From assembly GCF_001548375.1 (NCBI RefSeq), contig NZ_AP017295.1, positions 1,956,501 to 2,020,500 on the forward strand: a stretch of DNA of 64,000 nt, read 5' to 3'. Under the pieces are notes generated by a model that worked only from the letters and a program-made list of their open reading frames with translations, did no database searches and had not been told where the DNA came from. Positions 38,337 to 47,759 of the stretch are shown in pieces. How positions within the stretch are numbered: position 1 is the first letter of the stretch; each line of letters opens with the position of its first letter. This DNA is from Nostoc sp. NIES-3756 (GTDB lineage Bacteria > Cyanobacteriota > Cyanobacteriia > Cyanobacteriales > Nostocaceae). Made by a program: the position numbers and the translations under genes.

Positions 38337-39431
38337 ATGCAGCACTTACGTCAGCTACTAACAACACAAAACTCAGAATTAGCCCGGCTATTGCGGTTTA
38401 GCCTGCATGGAATTGAAGCATCTCTGAAAAAAGCCCAAGCAGAATTACCGCAAGATCCCGGCGCGGTGGTATGCGAACAAGTGCTGCAAGAATTGCGAAA
38501 TCTTCTACAAGAAGAAGCACAGGAATTAACTTTTATCCAGCATTCTGGTGAATTAAAGTTAGATTATCTACGCGAAGCTTTTGATTCCGACCCAGAACTG
38601 GCTTTATACTTGGGAGATTCATTATTACAAAGTCATACAGATGCCGATTTATGGAACGAAATTCACCGTAAACTATTACGAGTCCCAGAAGATTTAGCCC
38701 AAGTTTGGCGACAACGTGCTTTAGATTTTGCTCAAGAAATGGGGGCTGTAGAAGATAACGAATATCTCTATCATTTACCTTTTATCCGCAATGAAATTAT
38801 CTACCCTGGTTTAAGTGGTAGTGTAAATGCTCAAGGTTTATGTTTATCTCAAAAAGCATTTTTTCAAAATAATATTCTTCCTAATAACGCCTCAGAAGAA
38901 TTACATTTGTTAGCTAGTTTCCTGCTTTTATGGAGTAAGTTTATTGAAATAGAACCAGATTTACATCATGCCCTCAAAAGCGTTTTCAGCTTTGATGTTG
39001 TTTGCTTATATTCCCAACCAGACCAACAAAATCAATATATCGACACCTTAATAGACCGCTTCCAACGCACAAAAAAAGCTGAAGAAATTTCTGATCCCTT
39101 ATCAACTTTACGTGCTTGGATAGACATGGATGAAGCCATTAATTCCTTAGTATTTATACCACCCTCTGAACGATATTCTTGGTGGGGTAAACTACAACAA
39201 GAATCCAGACGCACTTTAAAAAAGATAGTCGATAGAGCAATAAATGCAGGTTATGATGTACGGATTCGCCAATTAACAGGAATTTACGCCGACATTTGCG
39301 CCTTTTCCAAAGATGACTTGCAACTCGACTACGGTGGTGTTCCTGGGGAAGTTTTAACCTGTCTACGAGTCTATGCACGCATTAACCAAGAAGAAATCCC
39401 CGGACGTGTTATCTTTCGTTCATCACGCTAG
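38337..39431 (+). CDS. Unrecognised helical protein, third gene of the GTPase/ATPase unit
   Basis: 364 residues, no known domain recognised. The first 150 residues are strongly helical and charged (LRQLLTTQNSELARLLRFSL, VLQELRNLLQEEAQELTF, ALYLGDSLLQSHTDADLWNE); the rest is mixed and Trp-containing, ending in a basic tail (GRVIFRSSR). No signal peptide, membrane helix or Cys pair is seen. AAGGA lies 8 bases before the ATG. It follows the giant ATPase gene by 133 bases on the same strand, with the same codon habits, and is probably a third component or adaptor. In enterobacterial srfABC a third protein, SrfA, is likewise present, but I see no sequence match that I can claim. Confidence 0.75.
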   Translation: MQHLRQLLTTQNSELARLLRFSLHGIEASLKKAQAELPQDPGAVVCEQVLQELRNLLQEEAQELTFIQHSGELKLDYLREAFDSDPELALYLGDSLLQSHTDADLWNEIHRKLLRVPEDLAQVWRQRALDFAQEMGAVEDNEYLYHLPFIRNEIIYPGLSGSVNAQGLCLSQKAFFQNNILPNNASEELHLLASFLLLWSKFIEIEPDLHHALKSVFSFDVVCLYSQPDQQNQYIDTLIDRFQRTKKAEEISDPLSTLRAWIDMDEAINSLVFIPPSERYSWWGKLQQESRRTLKKIVDRAINAGYDVRIRQLTGIYADICAFSKDDLQLDYGGVPGEVLTCLRVYARINQEEIPGRVIFRSSR

Positions 39432-39474
39432 AACAACCTCTTCTATTGAACTCAATCTAGCTTCCTGATAAAAC

Positions 39475-39504
39475 TCTCCGCGTTCCTCCGCGTCCCTCCG
39501 CGTT
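39475..39504. repeat. CCTCCGCG tandem repeat
   Basis: Three degenerate copies of CTCCGCGTT/CCTCCGCGT in a row between two convergent genes. They are inverted relative to the repeat at 38215-38320. Confidence 0.55.
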
Positions 39505-39520
39505 TAAAAATAAAATATCA

Positions 39521-40243
39521 CTATTCCCCACCAGCAAATAAAGGCAAAATCAAAGCAGCTAAAATTCCTCCTACCACAATTACCTCAATAACTCCAAGAG
39601 GAAAATTATTCTGCATAAAATGATTTATTCCTCCTCCAAAATTAGCTGATAAATTACTCAACCAATTTTGCAACCGACTAGACCAATTAGTAGGGCTATC
39701 ATCTGGACGCACTTTCCATGAAAATATAGAAAGTAACAATGGTACACCACCCACTTTGCTAGACATTAAAATATGAATCGCCAAGCAAGCAACCATGAAA
39801 ACCCAACCAATCAGATGTAGATAGTACCAAGCATGATTTAATTGTCCTGTAGGCAACCATTCTTCTTTCATCATTCTGCCAGACAACACAGCTAAAACAG
39901 ATGCTATCAGCATGAGTGTATTAGCAATTTTTTGCAGGCTTACCCACCAAATTGGTCTACCAACCTGAGTTAAGTTTTGTAAGGAATCTTGTTGTAACAG
40001 TCGTTTGTTACCTGCATGAAAGCTGTAAAATGCGAAGGCTGGGAAGATAACAAAGAAAAAGACTGCAAATGTGCCGTGGATGTCGATAATTGCACCAATG
40101 CGGGGAATCGCTAACTTACCGAATCGCCCATCGAAGGTATTGTAAACTAAAAAGCCTGTGAGAATGGCGGCGATCGCTAAAATTCCACTCACACCATGAA
40201 GAATCTTTAACCACAATGGTTGATAGGGGGCAGAACGAGACAT
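39521..40243 (-). CDS. Membrane-bound cytochrome b561/b6-type protein
   Basis: 240 residues with about five hydrophobic helices. Helix 1 carries H16 (LKILHGVSGILAIAAILTGF), helix 2 carries H56 (IIDIHGTFAVFFFVIFPAF), and further His lie in NHAWYYLHLIGWVFMVACLA and IHILM. Such paired helix histidines bind two b hemes, as in the cytochrome b subunits of hydrogenases and formate dehydrogenases. The last helix (VIEVIVVGGILAALILPLF) is separate. No partner dehydrogenase is adjacent, so the electron donor is unknown. It is divergent from the methylase gene across 130 bases. Confidence 0.82.
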   Translation of the reverse strand: MSRSAPYQPLWLKILHGVSGILAIAAILTGFLVYNTFDGRFGKLAIPRIGAIIDIHGTFAVFFFVIFPAFAFYSFHAGNKRLLQQDSLQNLTQVGRPIWWVSLQKIANTLMLIASVLAVLSGRMMKEEWLPTGQLNHAWYYLHLIGWVFMVACLAIHILMSSKVGGVPLLLSIFSWKVRPDDSPTNWSSRLQNWLSNLSANFGGGINHFMQNNFPLGVIEVIVVGGILAALILPLFAGGE

Positions 40244-40375
40244 AGTTATAATTTTGATAGTTATTTTCTACAATATTCACAGAAATATTATTAAATAATA
40301 ATAGCTTTTTGCCAATAGTTATACTAATCAAAAATCATACGCCAATGTTAGCAATATATTAATATTTAAACTTTT

Positions 40376-41188
40376 ATGATTAAAAGTCCACTTCGTTATC
40401 CTGGCGGTAAATCAAAAGCCATCAAGCAAATAATTGAATATTTACCAGAAAATTTTCATGAATTTCGAGAACCATTTGTTGGTGGTGGTTCTGTGTTTAT
40501 TTATTTAAAGCAAAAATTTCCTAAATTAAAAATCTGGATTAATGACTTAAATACTGAATTATTCTTATTTTGGAAGATAGCTCAGTCCAGCCTATCTCAA
40601 TTAGTTGAAGAAATCCATCAAATTAAAGATAAATATGAAGATGGTAAATTACTATTTTTAGCATTAACCACTCTTGATGTAAACAGCTTATCTGATTTAG
40701 ATAGAGCCGTAAGATTCTTTATACTCAATCGCATCACTTTCTCTGGTACTGTAGAATCAGGGGGTTTTTCTGAGGAAGCTTTTCATAAAAGGTTTACCTA
40801 TTCTTCCATAGAAAGATTAGAAAAACTAGAAAGTATTTTAACTAAAAACATAAAAATCACTAACTTAGATTACAGCCAAGTATTAAATACAGAAGACGAG
40901 AAAGTATTTATATTTTTAGATCCTCCTTATTTTAGTGCAACTAAATCTAGATTGTATGGTAAATATGGTAATTTACACACTTCATTTGACCATCATCAAT
41001 TTGCCCAATTACTAAAACAATGTCCTCATAGCTGGTTAATCACCTATGACAACTCGCCACAAATTCGAGCCAATTTTCCTTTTGCTAATATCTACGAATG
41101 GGAATTACAGTACGGCATGAATAACTATAAACAAAATATTGCTGCAAAGGGAAAGGAGTTATTTATTACCAACTATATTATTAGTTGA
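40376..41188 (+). CDS. D12-class (Dam-like) DNA adenine-N6 methyltransferase
   Basis: 270 residues, normal for the class. The SAM-binding motif RYPGGKSKAI (near 7-16), the region FREPFVGGGSVFIYLK (30-45), and the catalytic DPPY (D182-Y185, in FIFLDPPYFSATKS) are all present in Dam order. It transfers a methyl group to adenine in a short target; GATC is the commonest target of this class, but the sequence alone does not settle it. No restriction enzyme lies beside it, so it appears to be a solitary methylase. The start is poorly marked by a ribosome site. Confidence 0.88.
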   Translation: MIKSPLRYPGGKSKAIKQIIEYLPENFHEFREPFVGGGSVFIYLKQKFPKLKIWINDLNTELFLFWKIAQSSLSQLVEEIHQIKDKYEDGKLLFLALTTLDVNSLSDLDRAVRFFILNRITFSGTVESGGFSEEAFHKRFTYSSIERLEKLESILTKNIKITNLDYSQVLNTEDEKVFIFLDPPYFSATKSRLYGKYGNLHTSFDHHQFAQLLKQCPHSWLITYDNSPQIRANFPFANIYEWELQYGMNNYKQNIAAKGKELFITNYIIS

Positions 41189-41204
41189 TTTTTGAATATA
41201 TATA

Positions 41205-41270
41205 GAGTCTTAACTCTGTGCCTCCGTGTCTCTGTGGTAAAAATGATTGAACTACAGAGGTACAGAGGGT
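41205..41270. repeat. Dispersed CTCTGTGCCTCCGTG / CAGAGG repeat
   Basis: CTCTGTGCCTCCGTGTCTCT with GTGGT, then a short spacer and the partly complementary CTACAGAGGTACAGAGGG. Same family as at 15990 and 17380; here between the methylase and trpD. Confidence 0.6.
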
Positions 41271-41377
41271 TTTAAATTAATTTATGTGTTGGCTTGCCAA
41301 AAAAATTGTGGCTCTTTCGAGTTATTCTAAAAATTAATTTTTTGTACTTAAAATTGCCTTTCAACACACACTAAGCT

Positions 41378-42454
41378 ATGACGACTTCCCCAGTACCTAC
41401 CCAAGAATCTTCCACAAGCTGGTATCTCTTACTACAACAGTTAATAGATGGCGAATCTTTAACTAGAACTCAAGCTGCTGAATTAATGCAAGGTTGGCTA
41501 AGTGAAGCCGTCCCCCCAGAATTATCAGGAGCAATTTTAACCGCACTCAACTTTAAAGGTGTTTCCGCCGATGAGTTGACAGGTATGGCTGAAGTTTTAC
41601 AATCACAATCAAAGATGGCAAGTGGGGAAAATCCTACTCAATCTTCACTCAGCACTGTGATTGATACTTGCGGCACTGGTGGCGATGGTTCATCAACTTT
41701 TAATATTTCTACAGCCGTGGCGTTTGTGGCGGCTGCATATGGTGTACCCGTGGCCAAGCATGGTAATCGTTCTGCTTCCAGTCTGACGGGTAGTGCTGAT
41801 GTGTTGGAAGCCTTGGGTGTCAATTTAAGCGCTCCTAGCGACAAAGTACAAGCAGCTTTGCAAGAAGTGGGGATCACTTTTTTGTTTGCCCCTGGTTGGC
41901 ATCCTGCACTGAAAGCGGTGGCTGGTTTGCGTCGGACTTTAAGAATCCGCACGGTGTTTAATTTGTTGGGGCCGTTGGTTAATCCTCTGCGTCCGACTGG
42001 GCAAGTTGTGGGTTTATTTACTCCCAAACTTTTGACAACTGTTGCTCAGGCTTTGCACAATTTAGGTAAGCAAAAGGCGATTGTTTTACATGGACGAGAA
42101 CGGCTGGATGAAGCTGGTTTGGGCGATTTAACTGACTTAGCGGTTTTATCTGATGGTGAGTTACAGTTAACTACTATTAATCCCCAAGAAGTGGGTGTTT
42201 CACCCGCTCCTATTGGCGCACTCCGGGGTGGGGATGTACAAGAAAATGCTCAGATTCTCAAAGACGTATTACAAGGCAAAGGAACCCAAGCACAACAAGA
42301 CGCTGTAGCTTTAAATGCTTCATTGGCGCTACAGGTGGCGGGTGCAGTTCCCTTATTAGACCATGCCCAAGGTGTAAGTGTAGCTAAGGATATATTAAAG
42401 ACTGGTAGCGCCTGGAAGAAGTTGGAAGAATTGGTATACTTTCTGGGGAGTTAA
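41378..42454 (+). CDS. trpD: Anthranilate phosphoribosyltransferase
   Basis: 358 residues. It joins anthranilate to phosphoribosyl pyrophosphate in tryptophan synthesis. The family motifs are plain: [20 protein letters not shown] (PRPP site), [40 protein letters not shown] and [19 protein letters not shown]. An N-terminal extension of about 15 residues is present. No other trp gene is nearby, as is common in cyanobacteria. Its last 71 bases overlap the 3' end of the convergent protease gene. The start ATG follows an AT-rich leader. Confidence 0.95.
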   Translation: MTTSPVPTQESSTSWYLLLQQLIDGESLTRTQAAELMQGWLSEAVPPELSGAILTALNFKGVSADELTGMAEVLQSQSKMASGENPTQSSLSTVIDTCGTGGDGSSTFNISTAVAFVAAAYGVPVAKHGNRSASSLTGSADVLEALGVNLSAPSDKVQAALQEVGITFLFAPGWHPALKAVAGLRRTLRIRTVFNLLGPLVNPLRPTGQVVGLFTPKLLTTVAQALHNLGKQKAIVLHGRERLDEAGLGDLTDLAVLSDGELQLTTINPQEVGVSPAPIGALRGGDVQENAQILKDVLQGKGTQAQQDAVALNASLALQVAGAVPLLDHAQGVSVAKDILKTGSAWKKLEELVYFLGS

Positions 42455-43430
42455 TGTCTGAGTGCGATTGGCGGCGGAACTCTACAACATTACGCTTGAT
42501 GGTGACATCGTAATTACCAAAAAAGTCATGCCCTAAAAGCCCGGTCTCAAGTTCCGCCCCGGCGATCGCTACTGGTACTCTATTTACTATCACCCCTCCC
42601 ACCGCCATTGAATTTACATAACCAATAGGAAATTCCACACCCTTAGAACTAGCGGTGTTAGCTTTGGCTTTACCGACAGTCACAACTCCCAAAGCATTCG
42701 CCATCTGTTGAGTAATCACAGTCCCACTCGCGCCAGTATCGACAATCATGTCAAATTGCTGCTGACCATTGAAAGTTACAGTCACAATTGGCGTACCCCC
42801 CATCCTTCTTTTAATCGGGGCAACAAAAACTTCTTGTTCTGCTGTCAATGCTGCTGATATAGGTATATCTACTTGCTCAGATGGTATGTTCGGTGGCGGT
42901 ACAGGTATGACATACTGAGGTGAAGGGGATGGCTGGGGTGCAGCAACCGCTACCCTCTGGCGATTTGGTGAGTTTGGCAATGGTCGAGCGATCGCATTAG
43001 CTTGGCGCACAGCATACTTAACTTGACGCTGATACTCAGAAATTTTAGTTTGAGCGATCGCAAACTCAGGACTTTGCTTATCTACCTGTTTCATCAGAGC
43101 GATCGCATCATGGTATTGACTGGCAACCAAATACCAATCATCAGGTGACTGTGCCGATTGACTAATACTCACAGCACCAGCCGCCTTATCTAACCCCATC
43201 TCAAAAGAACTCGGTTCCATTGGCGACGGTGGCACATCTGCCGACGCTGGAATAGTTGGTGCTGCTTGCGGTTCATCAGATGCTGGCACTGGCAAATCCT
43301 CAGTCACCACAGACTGCTGATTGCGAAGGATAGCCGTTTTCTGATTGCCTTCGCTACAAGCAACACTTAAAACAGCTAAAGTACCAGACAAACAAATCAG
43401 GATTGCGCGAGATAAAAAAAGCTGAAGCAT
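42384..43430 (-). CDS. Retropepsin-like aspartic protease, predicted lipoprotein
   Basis: 348 residues. The signal peptide [17 protein letters not shown] ends in a lipobox (SVAC, lipidated C25), so it is membrane-anchored and faces the periplasm. A Pro/Ala-rich linker (about 45-75), a helical segment (about 95-150) and a second Pro-rich linker precede a single-lobe aspartic protease domain (about 205-325). The catalytic triplet is D231-T-G ([15 protein letters not shown]), with the later [13 protein letters not shown] motif of clan AA. Such proteases dimerise. The 3' end overlaps convergent trpD by 71 bases. Substrate unknown. Confidence 0.85.
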   Translation of the reverse strand: MLQLFLSRAILICLSGTLAVLSVACSEGNQKTAILRNQQSVVTEDLPVPASDEPQAAPTIPASADVPPSPMEPSSFEMGLDKAAGAVSISQSAQSPDDWYLVASQYHDAIALMKQVDKQSPEFAIAQTKISEYQRQVKYAVRQANAIARPLPNSPNRQRVAVAAPQPSPSPQYVIPVPPPNIPSEQVDIPISAALTAEQEVFVAPIKRRMGGTPIVTVTFNGQQQFDMIVDTGASGTVITQQMANALGVVTVGKAKANTASSKGVEFPIGYVNSMAVGGVIVNRVPVAIAGAELETGLLGHDFFGNYDVTIKRNVVEFRRQSHSDINSPESIPILPTSSRRYQSLIYP

Positions 43431-43781
43431 AATCTCAATCTTACCTGTTCCAGCGAAGGCATCTAAACATTGGGGAGTGGGTTTGCCAGTTATCAGTTAC
43501 CAGTTATCATCACCAGTCTGCCTCATCCTTCCCTAATAGTTATGGCACTTTCCCATAATTTAACTATTTTGATTTTAAGTTTTAATTAATTTACTTGCGA
43601 ACGTCTAATTTACAAACTCATGGGATAATTAACACTCGCAGTATCATAGGGACTGGGAACTAGGGGCTAAGAATTAGGAAATCACAAAAAAAATAAGTAA
43701 GAGGAAACTCCCCCCTCTCCCTCATCTTCCTCATCTCCCCCCCACTCCCCACTCCCCACTCCCCAATTTTATTCATCGCTT
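43431..43781. other. Divergent intergenic region (protease / carA)
   Basis: About 350 bases. CAGTTATCAGTTACCAGTTATCA near 43492-43515 is a heptamer-type repeat, and 43705-43765 is a C-rich pyrimidine run close to the carA start. No gene or hairpin is visible. Confidence 0.4.
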
Positions 43782-44948
43782 ATGCCCTTGTCTGACGCAA
43801 TCCCCGCTCTCCTTGTTTTAGCAGATGGAACCGCTTACCGTGGTTGGTCTTTCGGTGCGACGGGAACCACTATAGGCGAAGTTGTGTTCAACACTGGTAT
43901 GACTGGATATCAAGAAGTGTTGACCGACCCCAGTTACTGCGGTCAAATCGTCGTGTTCACCTATCCCGAATTGGGGAATACAGGCGTTAACCCAGAAGAC
44001 GAAGAATCAGAACGTCCGCAAGTGCGGGGTGCGATCGCCCGTAACATCTGTTATAAACCGAGTAACTGGCGATCGACACAATCCTTACCCGACTACCTCA
44101 AACAAAATCAAATCCCTGGCATCTTTGGCATTGACACCCGCGCCCTTACCCGCAAAATTCGCATGTATGGAGCCATGAATGGTGGTATCTCCACAGAAAT
44201 TTTAGATGAAGCGGAGTTGTTAGAACAGGTACAAGCCGCCCCCAACATGAGTGGCTTAAATCTAGTTAGAGAAGTTACCACCTCTCAAGTTTACGAATGG
44301 TTAGATCCCACAACCTCAATTTGGGAATTTAATCCAGAAGCTCAGGTAAACAGTCAGGAATCCTTGACAGTTGTAGCTTTAGATTTTGGTGTTAAACGTA
44401 ATATTTTGCGGCGTTTAGCCAGCTATGGTTGTCGAGTCATTGTTGTACCTGCCGATACATCACCAGAAGAAATCCTCAAATACAATCCAGATGGTATTTT
44501 CCTCTCTAACGGCCCTGGCGACCCCTCGGCGGTAACAGAAGGGATTACCACAGCCAAAGCTTTGCTCGAAAGCCAAAAACCCATGTTTGGTATTTGTATG
44601 GGACACCAAATATTGGGTCATGCTTTAGGGGCAGAAACCTTTAAGCTGAAATTTGGGCATCGGGGTTTAAATCAACCTGCTGGTTTACAACAACGGGTAG
44701 AAATCACCAGCCAAAACCACAGCTTTGCGATTGACCCAGATTCCTTACCTGAGTCAGTTGTAGAAATCAGCCACCTCAACTTAAACGATCGCACAGTCGC
44801 CGGTTTACGCCACAAATCTCTCCCCGTGTTCTCAGTGCAGTACCACCCAGAAGCCAGCCCAGGCCCTCATGACGCTGACTACTTGTTTGCCCAGTTTGTC
44901 CAAGAAATGCGAACAGCAAAACAAGCAGCCACAGCCCAAGTGAGTTAA
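43782..44948 (+). CDS. carA: Carbamoyl-phosphate synthase small subunit
   Basis: 388 residues, full length. This subunit hydrolyses glutamine and passes ammonia to CarB for carbamoyl phosphate, the precursor of arginine and pyrimidines. The N-terminal CPSase domain (about 9-150; [20 protein letters not shown]) is followed by a class I glutamine amidotransferase domain (195-375) with the nucleophile C272 ([12 protein letters not shown]) and the [16 protein letters not shown] motif carrying the His-Glu pair. carB is not adjacent. AATTACG repeats follow the stop. Confidence 0.96.
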   Translation: MPLSDAIPALLVLADGTAYRGWSFGATGTTIGEVVFNTGMTGYQEVLTDPSYCGQIVVFTYPELGNTGVNPEDEESERPQVRGAIARNICYKPSNWRSTQSLPDYLKQNQIPGIFGIDTRALTRKIRMYGAMNGGISTEILDEAELLEQVQAAPNMSGLNLVREVTTSQVYEWLDPTTSIWEFNPEAQVNSQESLTVVALDFGVKRNILRRLASYGCRVIVVPADTSPEEILKYNPDGIFLSNGPGDPSAVTEGITTAKALLESQKPMFGICMGHQILGHALGAETFKLKFGHRGLNQPAGLQQRVEITSQNHSFAIDPDSLPESVVEISHLNLNDRTVAGLRHKSLPVFSVQYHPEASPGPHDADYLFAQFVQEMRTAKQAATAQVS

Positions 44949-44979
44949 AAAAGGACTAGGGACTAGGAAAAACAGGTAA

Positions 44980-45027
44980 ATTACGAATTACGAATTACGA
45001 ATTACGAATTACGAATTACGAATTACC
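44980..45027. repeat. AATTACG tandem repeat, about seven copies
   Basis: An almost perfect run of AATTACG heptamers between carA and the STAS gene. It is the longest example of this unit in the window; AATTACG copies are also seen at 13294 and 26012. Confidence 0.85.
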
Positions 45028-45081
45028 CAATCTCCGATATCCCAGTAGGTTGTAGACAACGCGCCCAAAAACCATCTATAC

Positions 45082-45483
45082 TTGAGCGTTCACTTTTACG
45101 ACGAGGAGGGAATTATTGCTGAACCACTAAATCTAACCGTAAGCCTGAGAGGGACTCGTGAAGCCCGTGATAATTATCAGCTATTTCGCCTCACAGGTCT
45201 GTTAGATGCCTTTTCTGAGCCGACGTTTCGCAAGGTACTTGGCGGCAAAATTGATGAAGGCCCAAAGCATATTATTCTGGATCTTTCGCAAATTGACTTT
45301 GTTGACAGTTCCGGCTTGGGCGCTCTGGTGCAGCTAGCCAAGCAGGCACAAAATGCCGATGGAACCTTGCAAATTGTCACTAATGCACGAGTCACACAAA
45401 CGGTCAAGCTCGTTCGCCTAGAGAAGTTCCTCTCACTGCAATCCACGGTTGACGCAGCTGTAGAAAACATAAAGGGTGCTTGA
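45082..45483 (+). CDS. STAS-domain anti-sigma-factor antagonist
   Basis: Up to 133 residues. The STAS fold is clear: FRLTGLLDAFSEPTFRKVLG, PKHIILDLSQIDFVDSSGLG (the DSSGLG holds the phosphorylatable Ser) and ALVQLAKQAQNADGTLQIVT. Such proteins bind anti-sigma kinases when unphosphorylated. The first canonical start is TTG 45082, which lacks a ribosome site. A strong GAGGAGG (45103-45109) lies inside the frame and points to an ATT codon at 45115 (protein then begins M/I-AEPLNLTVSL), so the true start may be non-canonical and the protein about 122 residues. No kinase or phosphatase is adjacent. A strong terminator follows. Confidence 0.85.
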   Translation: MSVHFYDEEGIIAEPLNLTVSLRGTREARDNYQLFRLTGLLDAFSEPTFRKVLGGKIDEGPKHIILDLSQIDFVDSSGLGALVQLAKQAQNADGTLQIVTNARVTQTVKLVRLEKFLSLQSTVDAAVENIKGA

Positions 45484-45492
45484 TCCATAGAG

Positions 45493-45537
45493 AAATTAAG
45501 CTATTCCGAGTTTTTCGGTATAGCTTAATTTATTTGA
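45493..45537 (+). terminator. Strong terminator after the STAS gene
   Basis: AAATTAAGCTAT-T-CCGA pairs with TCGG-T-ATAGCTTAATTT (16 base pairs with one T-T mismatch) around GTTTT, followed by ATTTG. It is the longest stem in the first 50 kb. Confidence 0.8.
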
Positions 45538-45800
45538 GTGATGAGTGATGAGTGCTGAGTGATGTTAGCGGTACGGTAGCGGCGCGTTTAGCGCGTGCTA
45601 AGTAATAATCTCTCCCCTGCTTCTCCGCTTCCTCTGCCTCCTGCCTTTAATCTATACCCTTTGATAGATGTCTGAAAAATATAGTAAAGTATAAAGACAA
45701 TAGAGATAGCTTTAAAATTGATAAAAAACTACTAAAATTAAGTATTCCAAACTTTTAACTTTTACTTTTGAATAGTACCCCTTAAAGGAATGATGAATTT
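45536..45800. other. Repeat-rich intergenic region before Mini-III
   Basis: GTGATGAGTGATGAGTGCTG repeats (45538-45564) are followed by TAGCGGTACGGTAGCGGCGC and TTTAGCGCGTGCTA, a short dispersed Nostoc-type palindrome (GCGCG-TTTA-GCGCG). The remainder is AT-rich and should hold the promoter of the RNase gene. Confidence 0.5.
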
Positions 45801-46286
45801 GTGAAGTCCCAGGAGGAAGAGTTATTAGATAAACAAGGTGAAGACCTTAAGCCGGATTTATCTTGGAATCAAGCACTCTTGGCAACCACTGCGCCGTTAA
45901 TCCAAAACATCTCTCATACGCAATTACAACAACTTTCCCCAGCAGCTTTGGCTTATTTAGGGGATGCAATTTATGAGCTATATGTTAGAATGTCTTATCT
46001 GCTACCACTGAGGCGATCAGATGCTTACCATCGATTAGTTGTAGCACAAGTAAGAGCAGAAACACAGGCGCTACATTTGCGATCGCTGACTCCTTACCTG
46101 AGGGCAAGTGAATTAGAAATTGTCCGCCGAGGCCGTAATGCTGCCACAGGTCGCCCCAAAAGGGTTGATCCCGAAATATATCAACAAGCCACTAGTCTTG
46201 AAGCTTTAATTGGCTACCTTTATCTGACTGATTTCCCACGGTTGACTGAGCTTTTACAGAAAATCTCTCTAGAGACAGAAGAATAA
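45801..46286 (+). CDS. mrnC: Mini-ribonuclease III
   Basis: 161 residues, RNase III catalytic domain without a double-stranded RNA-binding domain. In bacteria Mini-III trims 23S rRNA ends. The signature is LSPAALAYLGDAIYELYVRM, with the catalytic Asp, and RRSDAYHRLVVAQVRAETQA; RGRNAATGRPKRVDPEIYQQ and the later ATSLEALIGYLYLTD hold the other acidic residues. The GTG start has AAAGGA 10 bases upstream; the ATG-ATG just before it is out of frame and closes at once. rlmB follows after 94 bases, a pairing also conserved in Firmicutes, so both act on 23S rRNA. Confidence 0.9.
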   Translation: MKSQEEELLDKQGEDLKPDLSWNQALLATTAPLIQNISHTQLQQLSPAALAYLGDAIYELYVRMSYLLPLRRSDAYHRLVVAQVRAETQALHLRSLTPYLRASELEIVRRGRNAATGRPKRVDPEIYQQATSLEALIGYLYLTDFPRLTELLQKISLETEE

Positions 46287-46380
46287 ATTAAACATTTCAT
46301 CTCTCGGAAAGTTTTTAGGTTGAGGTTCCGTACATACAGGAATCGGACTGTCTACCCATGCGCCATACGTCAAAATCCCC

Positions 46381-47355
46381 ATGACTAACAAACCAAAAAA
46401 AATCAAGACCTCCAGCGAAGCAAATCGCGGACAACCAATCAAAATTAAAGGTAAGCGAGTCCTAGCTAATCCTATTCGCAGTTCTCGGCAAGGCGAAGGT
46501 AATTCTTCGACCCCCACTAAACAGCGTCCGCCACGCCCCCAGAGAAAACTTGCAGATCCAGCCCCAACACCCAAACCACAAGAAGATAGCGACGTTATTT
46601 ATGGTCGTCATCCAGTGTTGAGTGCCTTGGAAAATCAACGCGAACTCAACCGGATCTGGGTAACTCCCCGCCTACGGTACGATCCCCGATTTCATAATTT
46701 GATTCTACAAGCCAAGGAAAATGGCACAGTCATTGACGAAGTAGAACCCAGACGCTTAGACCAAATTACCAATCAAGCTAATCACCAAGGGATAGCTGCA
46801 CAGATTGCCCCCTATTCATATATTGAGTTATATGAACTAATTGCCCAAGCTAAATCTACTACCGATCCCGTAATTGTCGTAGCTGACGGCATTACAGATC
46901 CTCATAACTTAGGCGCAATTATTCGCACAGCCGAAGCAATTGGCGCTCAAGGATTGGTCATTCCCCAAAGAAGGGCATCAGGGATCACTTCTACAGTGGT
47001 GAAAGTAGCAGCCGGCGCTTTAGAAAACTTTCCTGTCGCTAGAGTAGTAAACCTCAGTCGCGCTTTAGAAGAGTTGAAAGAAGCTGGTTTTTGGATTTAC
47101 GGTACAGCAGCTGGTGCAAGTGAGCCTCTGCATACAGTCAGCTTTCGTGGGCCAATAGTTTTGGTTGTTGGCTCAGAAGGGGAAGGGTTGAGTATGTTAA
47201 CTCAGCGCTCATGTGATGTTTTGGTATCAATTCCCCTGATGGGTAAGACCCCTAGCCTGAATGCCTCAGTTGCCTCAGGAATGGCACTTTATGAGATTTT
47301 CCGCCAACGCTCCCTTAACACTTTGTACTTAGATAAATTACAAAAACCTCTATGA
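46381..47355 (+). CDS. rlmB: 23S rRNA (guanosine-2'-O)-methyltransferase RlmB (SpoU family)
   Basis: 324 residues. It methylates the ribose of a conserved guanosine (G2251 in E. coli numbering) in the peptidyl-transferase P-loop of 23S rRNA. A basic, Pro-rich N-terminal extension (about 1-70) is followed by a substrate-binding domain ([20 protein letters not shown]) and the SPOUT knot: [20 protein letters not shown] (motif 1), [16 protein letters not shown] motif 2 (about 260) and [20 protein letters not shown] (motif 3). It is probably co-transcribed with the Mini-III gene. The extension is typical of cyanobacteria. Confidence 0.93.
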   Translation: MTNKPKKIKTSSEANRGQPIKIKGKRVLANPIRSSRQGEGNSSTPTKQRPPRPQRKLADPAPTPKPQEDSDVIYGRHPVLSALENQRELNRIWVTPRLRYDPRFHNLILQAKENGTVIDEVEPRRLDQITNQANHQGIAAQIAPYSYIELYELIAQAKSTTDPVIVVADGITDPHNLGAIIRTAEAIGAQGLVIPQRRASGITSTVVKVAAGALENFPVARVVNLSRALEELKEAGFWIYGTAAGASEPLHTVSFRGPIVLVVGSEGEGLSMLTQRSCDVLVSIPLMGKTPSLNASVASGMALYEIFRQRSLNTLYLDKLQKPL

Positions 47356-47453
47356 AAATCATCAGTAAAAGAGTATAAAGAAATGTAACAACAAAATATA
47401 TTAATAATCTGTTGTTAAATATTCAGTACCACTTTGATAAATTGGCAACAACC

Positions 47454-47756
47454 ATGAAAACAATTTGGCAAAACCTGAAGGAAGCTGCAATTAATAGTTT
47501 CAACAAATTTGGTTTGGCTTGGTGGGTGGAAATTACTACCCAAAACCCTCGTTGCACATACTATTTTGGCCCGTTCCTAAGTTCTGCTGAGGCAAAGCTA
47601 TCAGTTAAAGGCTACTTAGAGGATTTAGAAAGCGAAGGCGCACAAGGAATAGCTGTGAATGTGAAGCGTTGCAAGCCAGAGAATTTGACGATTGCTGATG
47701 ACCTGGGGGAACGTCTTGACCGCAAAGTAAAGCCTGCCTTTAGCGGTCAGATGTAA
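47454..47756 (+). CDS. DUF1816 small protein
   Basis: 100 residues from ATG 47454 (MKTIWQNLKEAAINSFNKFG). The frame is open from TTG 47412, but that part is AT-rich and lacks family sequence. DUF1816 features are clear: AWWVEITTQNPRCTYYFGPF, LSSAEAKLSVKGYLEDLESE and GAQGIAVNVKRCKPENLTIA. The family is cyanobacterial, often linked with phycobilisome or photosynthesis-related genes, with no proven role. It is soluble. It follows rlmB by about 100 bases on the same strand but may have its own promoter. Confidence 0.8.
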   Translation: MKTIWQNLKEAAINSFNKFGLAWWVEITTQNPRCTYYFGPFLSSAEAKLSVKGYLEDLESEGAQGIAVNVKRCKPENLTIADDLGERLDRKVKPAFSGQM

Positions 47757-47759
47757 ATT

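Noticed and set aside
40376..41188. Restriction-modification system around the D12 methylase
   Set aside because: No restriction endonuclease or specificity gene flanks it; the PD-(D/E)XK-like protein is 29 kb away.
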